Assembly: GCA_036554285.1 (NCBI GenBank)
Contig: DATBNO010000097.1
Coordinates: 1 to 64,000 of the forward strand
Direction: 5' to 3'
Length of the DNA: 64,000 nucleotides
Source of the DNA: JADGGM01 sp025449955
GTDB lineage: Bacteria > Gemmatimonadota > Gemmatimonadetes > Gemmatimonadales > Gemmatimonadaceae
Shown: positions 60,812 to 64,000 of the stretch, piece after piece
Layout of the letters: each line of letters starts with the position of its first letter
Numbering within the stretch: position 1 is the first letter of the stretch
The notes under the pieces: model-generated
What the model saw: the letters and a program-made list of their open reading frames with translations, nothing else
What the model was told of the DNA's origin: nothing
Databases searched by the model: none
Program-made: the position numbers and the translations under genes

Positions 60812-62683
60812 ATGGCAACCACAGTCGCGGCGCCGTCTGTCACGGGCAAAGCGCACAAATACGAAAGCGGCATTTGGAGCTGGCTCGCCACCACCGACCA
60901 CAAACGCATCGGCCAGTTGTACATGTACACGGCCATCGCGTGGTTCGTGATCGGCGGTATCGAAGCCCTCTTCATCCGCTCGCAGCTCTACGGGCCTAAC
61001 GGACGCCTCGTCTCCGCCGACACGTACAACCAGCTCTTCACGATGCACGGCACCACCATGATCTTCATGGCGATCATGCCGTTGTCGGCCGCGTTCTTCA
61101 ATCTGCTCATTCCACTCCAGATCGGCGCGCGCGACGTCGCATTCCCGCGCTTGAACGCCTTCAGCTATTGGGTGTTCCTCGCCGGCAGCGTGTTCATGAA
61201 CGTGTCGTGGCTCATCCACGCCGCGCCGGATGGCGGATGGTTTGCGTACGCCCCGCTCAACACGCGCCAGTTCAATCCCGGCGTCAACATGGACTTCTGG
61301 GTGATCGGCTTACAGATCCTCGGACTGTCCTCGCTCGCCGCCGGATTCAACTTCGTCACCACGATCATCAACATGCGCGCGCCGGGCATGCACTTCATGC
61401 GCATGCCGGTGTTCACGTGGGCCGCGTTCGTCACGCAGTTCCTGATCATTCTCGCCTTCCCGATCATCACGGTCGCGGTCACGTTCCTGCTGTTCGACCG
61501 CTTCTTCGGCACCAACTTCTACGAGATTGCCGCCGGAGCGGATCCACTCCTCTGGCAACATCTCTTCTGGTTGTTCGGACACCCCGAGGTGTACATCCTC
61601 ATCTTGCCGGCGTTCGGCTTGGTGTCCGAAGTGCTGCCGACGTTCTCGCGCAAGCCACTGTTCGGATACCCGGTGATGGTGTACTCGCTCATCCTCATCG
61701 CCTTCCTCGGCTTCGGCGTGTGGGCGCACCACATGTTCGCCGTCGGCATGGGACCGGTAGCCGACTCGATCTTCAGCGTCACCACGATGCTCATCGCGAT
61801 CCCCACGGGCGTGAAGATCTTCAATTGGTTAGGCACGATGTGGGGCGGCAACCTGAGCTTCAAGACGCCGATGCTGTTCGGCATTGGCTTGGTGGGTCTG
61901 TTCACCATCGGCGGCATTTCGGGCGTCATGCACTCGTCGCCGCCGTCGGACCTCATGCAAACGGACAGCTATTTCATCGTCGCCCACTTCCATTACGTGT
62001 TGTTTGGCGGCTCGATGATGGGATTGTTCGCCGGCGTCTACTACTACTTCCCGAAGATGACCGGCCGCATGATGAGCGAGCCGCTCGGCAAGTGGCACTT
62101 CTGGCTGACGTTCATCGGAATGAACCTCGCGTTCTTCCCCATGCATTTCGCGGGGTTGAATGGCATGCCGCGCCGCATCTGGTCGTACGATGCGAACCAG
62201 GGTTGGGACTTTGACAACCACTTGTCGACGTACGGCGCGTTCATCATCGCCTTCGCCACCGCGATCTTCCTGTACAACTTCCTCCGCAGCCGCGGTCATG
62301 GCGCGCTGGCCGGCAACAATCCGTGGGACGCGCCGACCATTGAATGGTCGATGCCGTCGCCACCGCCCGACTACAACTACGCCAAGATTCCGACGGTGAC
62401 GTCGCGGTATCCAATGTGGCCGCAGCAGGGTCCGACGCCGTTGTCGCCGCCCGTGCCCACGGCCGGCGGCGACCAGCCGCTGCCCACGTACCAGACGGCC
62501 GAGCAGTTAGGCATTCACATGCCGACACCGACGATCAAGCCGCTCCTCGCCACGATGGGATTGACGCTGGCGTTCGTCGGACTCATCTGGCACCGCCAGA
62601 TCCCGATCATTCTGCTGGGCGGTGCCATCTTCATCGTGTCGCTGTACGCGTGGGTGCTCACACCACTCGAGCCCGAGCATTGA
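60812..62683 (+). CDS. ctaD: Cytochrome c oxidase subunit I
   Basis: A 623-residue heme-copper oxidase subunit I with 12 core helices. Low-spin heme ligands are in Thr-Met-His-Gly-Thr-Thr-Met near 72 and His-Phe-His-Tyr near 392-395. The CuB site holds Gly-His-Pro-Glu-Val-Tyr near 256 with the His-Tyr crosslink, and His-His-Met-Phe near 305. The Glu of Pro-Glu-Val-Tyr marks an A-type oxidase K/D-pathway geometry. The C-terminal 110 residues add one or two further helices and a Pro-rich linker. It reduces O2 to water and pumps protons. GGAG is seven bases before ATG 60812. Confidence 0.96.
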   Translation: MATTVAAPSVTGKAHKYESGIWSWLATTDHKRIGQLYMYTAIAWFVIGGIEALFIRSQLYGPNGRLVSADTYNQLFTMHGTTMIFMAIMPLSAAFFNLLIPLQIGARDVAFPRLNAFSYWVFLAGSVFMNVSWLIHAAPDGGWFAYAPLNTRQFNPGVNMDFWVIGLQILGLSSLAAGFNFVTTIINMRAPGMHFMRMPVFTWAAFVTQFLIILAFPIITVAVTFLLFDRFFGTNFYEIAAGADPLLWQHLFWLFGHPEVYILILPAFGLVSEVLPTFSRKPLFGYPVMVYSLILIAFLGFGVWAHHMFAVGMGPVADSIFSVTTMLIAIPTGVKIFNWLGTMWGGNLSFKTPMLFGIGLVGLFTIGGISGVMHSSPPSDLMQTDSYFIVAHFHYVLFGGSMMGLFAGVYYYFPKMTGRMMSEPLGKWHFWLTFIGMNLAFFPMHFAGLNGMPRRIWSYDANQGWDFDNHLSTYGAFIIAFATAIFLYNFLRSRGHGALAGNNPWDAPTIEWSMPSPPPDYNYAKIPTVTSRYPMWPQQGPTPLSPPVPTAGGDQPLPTYQTAEQLGIHMPTPTIKPLLATMGLTLAFVGLIWHRQIPIILLGGAIFIVSLYAWVLTPLEPEH

Positions 62684-62754
62684 TGCCAACGACGCACGCG
62701 CACGTATCCGCGCGCGTCGCGAGCAACTGACCGCTATCGTTCCGGAGAACCACC

Positions 62755-63393
62755 TTGGCCACAGCCGTCGCCGAACATCACGCCGAGCACCACTACACCA
62801 GTACCGGTCTTCCGCACACGAAGATCGCGATCTGGGCGTTCATTGGCTCGGAGTGCTTCTTCTTCGCGTCGCTCATCTCGACGTATTTGATCTACAAAGG
62901 CCGGTCGGTCGTCGGGCCGTTCCCTCACACGCCGTGGACCGATCCGAGCACGGGTCACGTCTACCATCCGATCCTCAACATCCCGGTCACGTCGACCTCG
63001 ACGTTCGTGCTGCTGATGTCGTCGCTCGCGATGGTGCTGGCACACGCGGCCGTCGAGCGCAGCGACCACAAATGGTCGCGGATCTGGTTGCTCACCACGG
63101 CAGCGTTAGGCGCGACGTTCCTCGGCTTCCAGGCGTTCGAGTTCACCTCGTTCGTGCACGAGGGGCTCAAGATCACGACCAACCTGTTCGGCTCGACGTT
63201 CTTCATCACCACGGGATTCCACGGCGCACACGTGACGGCCGGGGTGCTGTGGCTCATCACGATGTACTTCATCGACAAGAAGCGCGGCCTGGGTCCGCGC
63301 GACGCGGTGAACGTCGACGTGATGGCGCTCTATTGGCACTTCGTCGATGTCGTGTGGGTCGCGATCTTCACCTTCTTGTACCTGCTCCAGTAG
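62755..63393 (+). CDS. ctaE: Cytochrome c oxidase subunit III
   Basis: A 212-residue, five-helix subunit III. Residues 1-20 are His-rich. Then Gly-Ser-Glu-Cys-Phe-Phe-Phe-Ala-Ser-Leu-Ile near 33, Gln-Ala-Phe-Glu-Phe near 125 and Phe-His-Gly-Ala-His-Val near 155 match the family. The start is TTG 62755, with GGAG seven bases upstream. It supports proton uptake and stability of subunit I. It lies 71 bases after ctaD in the caa3 operon; the gap holds no recognisable gene. Confidence 0.93.
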   Translation: MATAVAEHHAEHHYTSTGLPHTKIAIWAFIGSECFFFASLISTYLIYKGRSVVGPFPHTPWTDPSTGHVYHPILNIPVTSTSTFVLLMSSLAMVLAHAAVERSDHKWSRIWLLTTAALGATFLGFQAFEFTSFVHEGLKITTNLFGSTFFITTGFHGAHVTAGVLWLITMYFIDKKRGLGPRDAVNVDVMALYWHFVDVVWVAIFTFLYLLQ

Positions 63394-63403
63394 CGAGGCC
63401 TCG

Positions 63404-63763
63404 ATGACCGCCGATCATTCGCACGCTCCAGCGTCGGACGCTCACGAGCCGCACGCGCCGCCGCACCAGGAAGTGCACTTCCCCACGTGGAAGACGTACA
63501 GATGGGTCGCACTCATTCTGTTCGTGCTCACGGTGGCCGAGGTGTGGATCTACTACACGCCGATGAAGGGCACGCGGTTGTTCGCGCCCGCGCTGATCAC
63601 GCTCTCGGTGATCAAGTTCACGATCGTCGTGATGTTCTACATGCACCTCAAATACGATGCAAAGATCTTCCGCGGACTGTTCCTCGGTCCGCTGTCGATC
63701 GCGATCATCGTCATCATTTCTCTTCTCTTCCTCTTCGGCCACCTGTCGCTGCACGCGACCTGA
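63404..63763 (+). CDS. ctaF: Cytochrome c oxidase subunit IV (caa3 type)
   Basis: A 119-residue small subunit. A His/Pro/Ala-rich N terminus precedes three helices (about 33-52, 62-80 and 90-112), with Trp-Lys-Thr-Tyr and Val-Met-Phe-Tyr-Met-His-Leu-Lys-Tyr-Asp, typical of the subunit IV prokaryotic family. GAGG is upstream of ATG 63404, 11 bases after ctaE. Confidence 0.9.
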   Translation: MTADHSHAPASDAHEPHAPPHQEVHFPTWKTYRWVALILFVLTVAEVWIYYTPMKGTRLFAPALITLSVIKFTIVVMFYMHLKYDAKIFRGLFLGPLSIAIIVIISLLFLFGHLSLHAT

Positions 63764-63791
63764 TGCGCCGGTAGGACACAGGCTCACGACG

Positions 63792-64000
63792 ATGGCCACC
63801 TGGCTGCACCCTGCCACGACGTTCACCTGGACGTCGTTCAGCGTGCACCCGAGCACCGTCATCGGCATCGCCGCGTTAGGCGGGCTGTACGCGTGGCGCG
63901 CCCGCGCCGGTGAAGTGGATCCCGTGCCGCAGGACGGCCGGACCCCGGCACGCGCAGCCGATCCGTCGCGCCGCCCAACGAGTGGTCAGACGCTGGCCTT
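63792..64000 (+). CDS. Cytochrome c oxidase assembly protein, ctaG-like (3' partial)
   Basis: The first 69 codons of a gene that runs off the window. The product starts with a hydrophobic helix after Trp-Thr-Ser-Phe-Ser-Val-His-Pro-Ser-Thr-Val, then Leu-Tyr-Ala-Trp-Arg, and a polar Pro/Arg-rich loop leading to Ser-Gly-Gln-Thr-Leu-Ala. This is the beginning of the caa3_CtaG family, which assembles caa3 oxidases, and the position after ctaF is right for it. A GTTAGGC copy lies inside. Confidence 0.7.
   Translation, partial: MATWLHPATTFTWTSFSVHPSTVIGIAALGGLYAWRARAGEVDPVPQDGRTPARAADPSRRPTSGQTLA

Noticed and set aside
59561..61219. A 552-codon open frame on the minus strand across ctaC/ctaD
   Set aside because: It is antisense to two unmistakable oxidase subunits, His/Arg-rich, without domain similarity; long antisense frames are expected at this GC content.

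Overview
The window looks like chromosomal DNA of a free-living, aerobic, Gram-negative bacterium with high GC, most probably a member of the Gemmatimonadota. That placement is an inference from gene style: a Ser/Thr kinase with a large extracytoplasmic part, two M61 peptidases, Yip1-type membrane proteins, a caa3 oxidase operon, outer-membrane TolC proteins and lipoprotein signals. No rRNA, tRNA, CRISPR array, insertion sequence or prophage is visible. The genes form ordinary short operons, often with 1-4 base stop/start overlaps.

Layout. 1-4.3 kb: small membrane proteins (one YggT-like), a pseudo-receiver protein, a secreted glycoside-hydrolase-like protein and a sulfotransferase. 4.3-10.5 kb: a methionine/one-carbon operon (metH, a homocysteine methyltransferase-MTHFR fusion, a CbiX-like protein) behind a promoter, a SAM-II-type riboswitch and a terminator. 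10.5-18.5 kb: acyl-CoA dehydrogenase, a dehydrogenase relic, Yip1 protein, M61 peptidase with PDZ, DUF4349-like lipoprotein, M42 aminopeptidase and a HEAT-repeat protein. 18.6-24.6 kb: histone-deacetylase-like amidohydrolase, alpha/beta hydrolase, two unknown coupled genes, endonuclease III coupled to an EVE protein, cyclophilin, a 50-residue membrane protein missed by size cut-offs, and a polytopic membrane protein. 24.7-29.8 kb: a TetR-controlled EmrAB-TolC type efflux operon with two matching operators. 29.9-36.0 kb: HD-domain protein, then an ECF sigma/anti-sigma/Spy-like/TolC/MacA/MacB operon that lacks an ABC ATPase. 36.1-41 kb: hcrCAB-like molybdenum hydroxylase genes (4-hydroxybenzoyl-CoA reductase type) followed by a PadR regulator with an AT-rich operator cluster. 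41-49.6 kb: Kup potassium transporter, beta-barrel protein, triple-PDZ protein, rubrerythrin-VIT1 fusion and Ser/Thr kinase. 49.6-57.6 kb: LeuRS, a minimal chemoreceptor, secreted formamidase-like protein, M61 lipoprotein and a Tat-exported asparaginase-type hydrolase. 57.6-64 kb: aspartase fused to a cyclic-nucleotide-binding-like domain, then a caa3 cytochrome oxidase operon (ctaC, D, E, F, and the start of a ctaG-like gene) running off the window.

The most unusual signal is not a gene. The heptamer GTTAGGC (or its complement GCCTAAC) occurs about 88 times by eye in 64 kb, roughly ten times what base composition predicts. It occurs on both strands, inside genes (mostly as Leu-Gly TTA GGC or Pro-Asn CCT AAC), over stop codons and in intergenic hairpins. 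It forces the rare TTA codon in a GC-rich genome. The near variant GTTGGGC is also common. This resembles an uptake, recombination or other genome-wide DNA signal and deserves a genome-level test. The second notable item is the SAM-II-like aptamer in front of metH.
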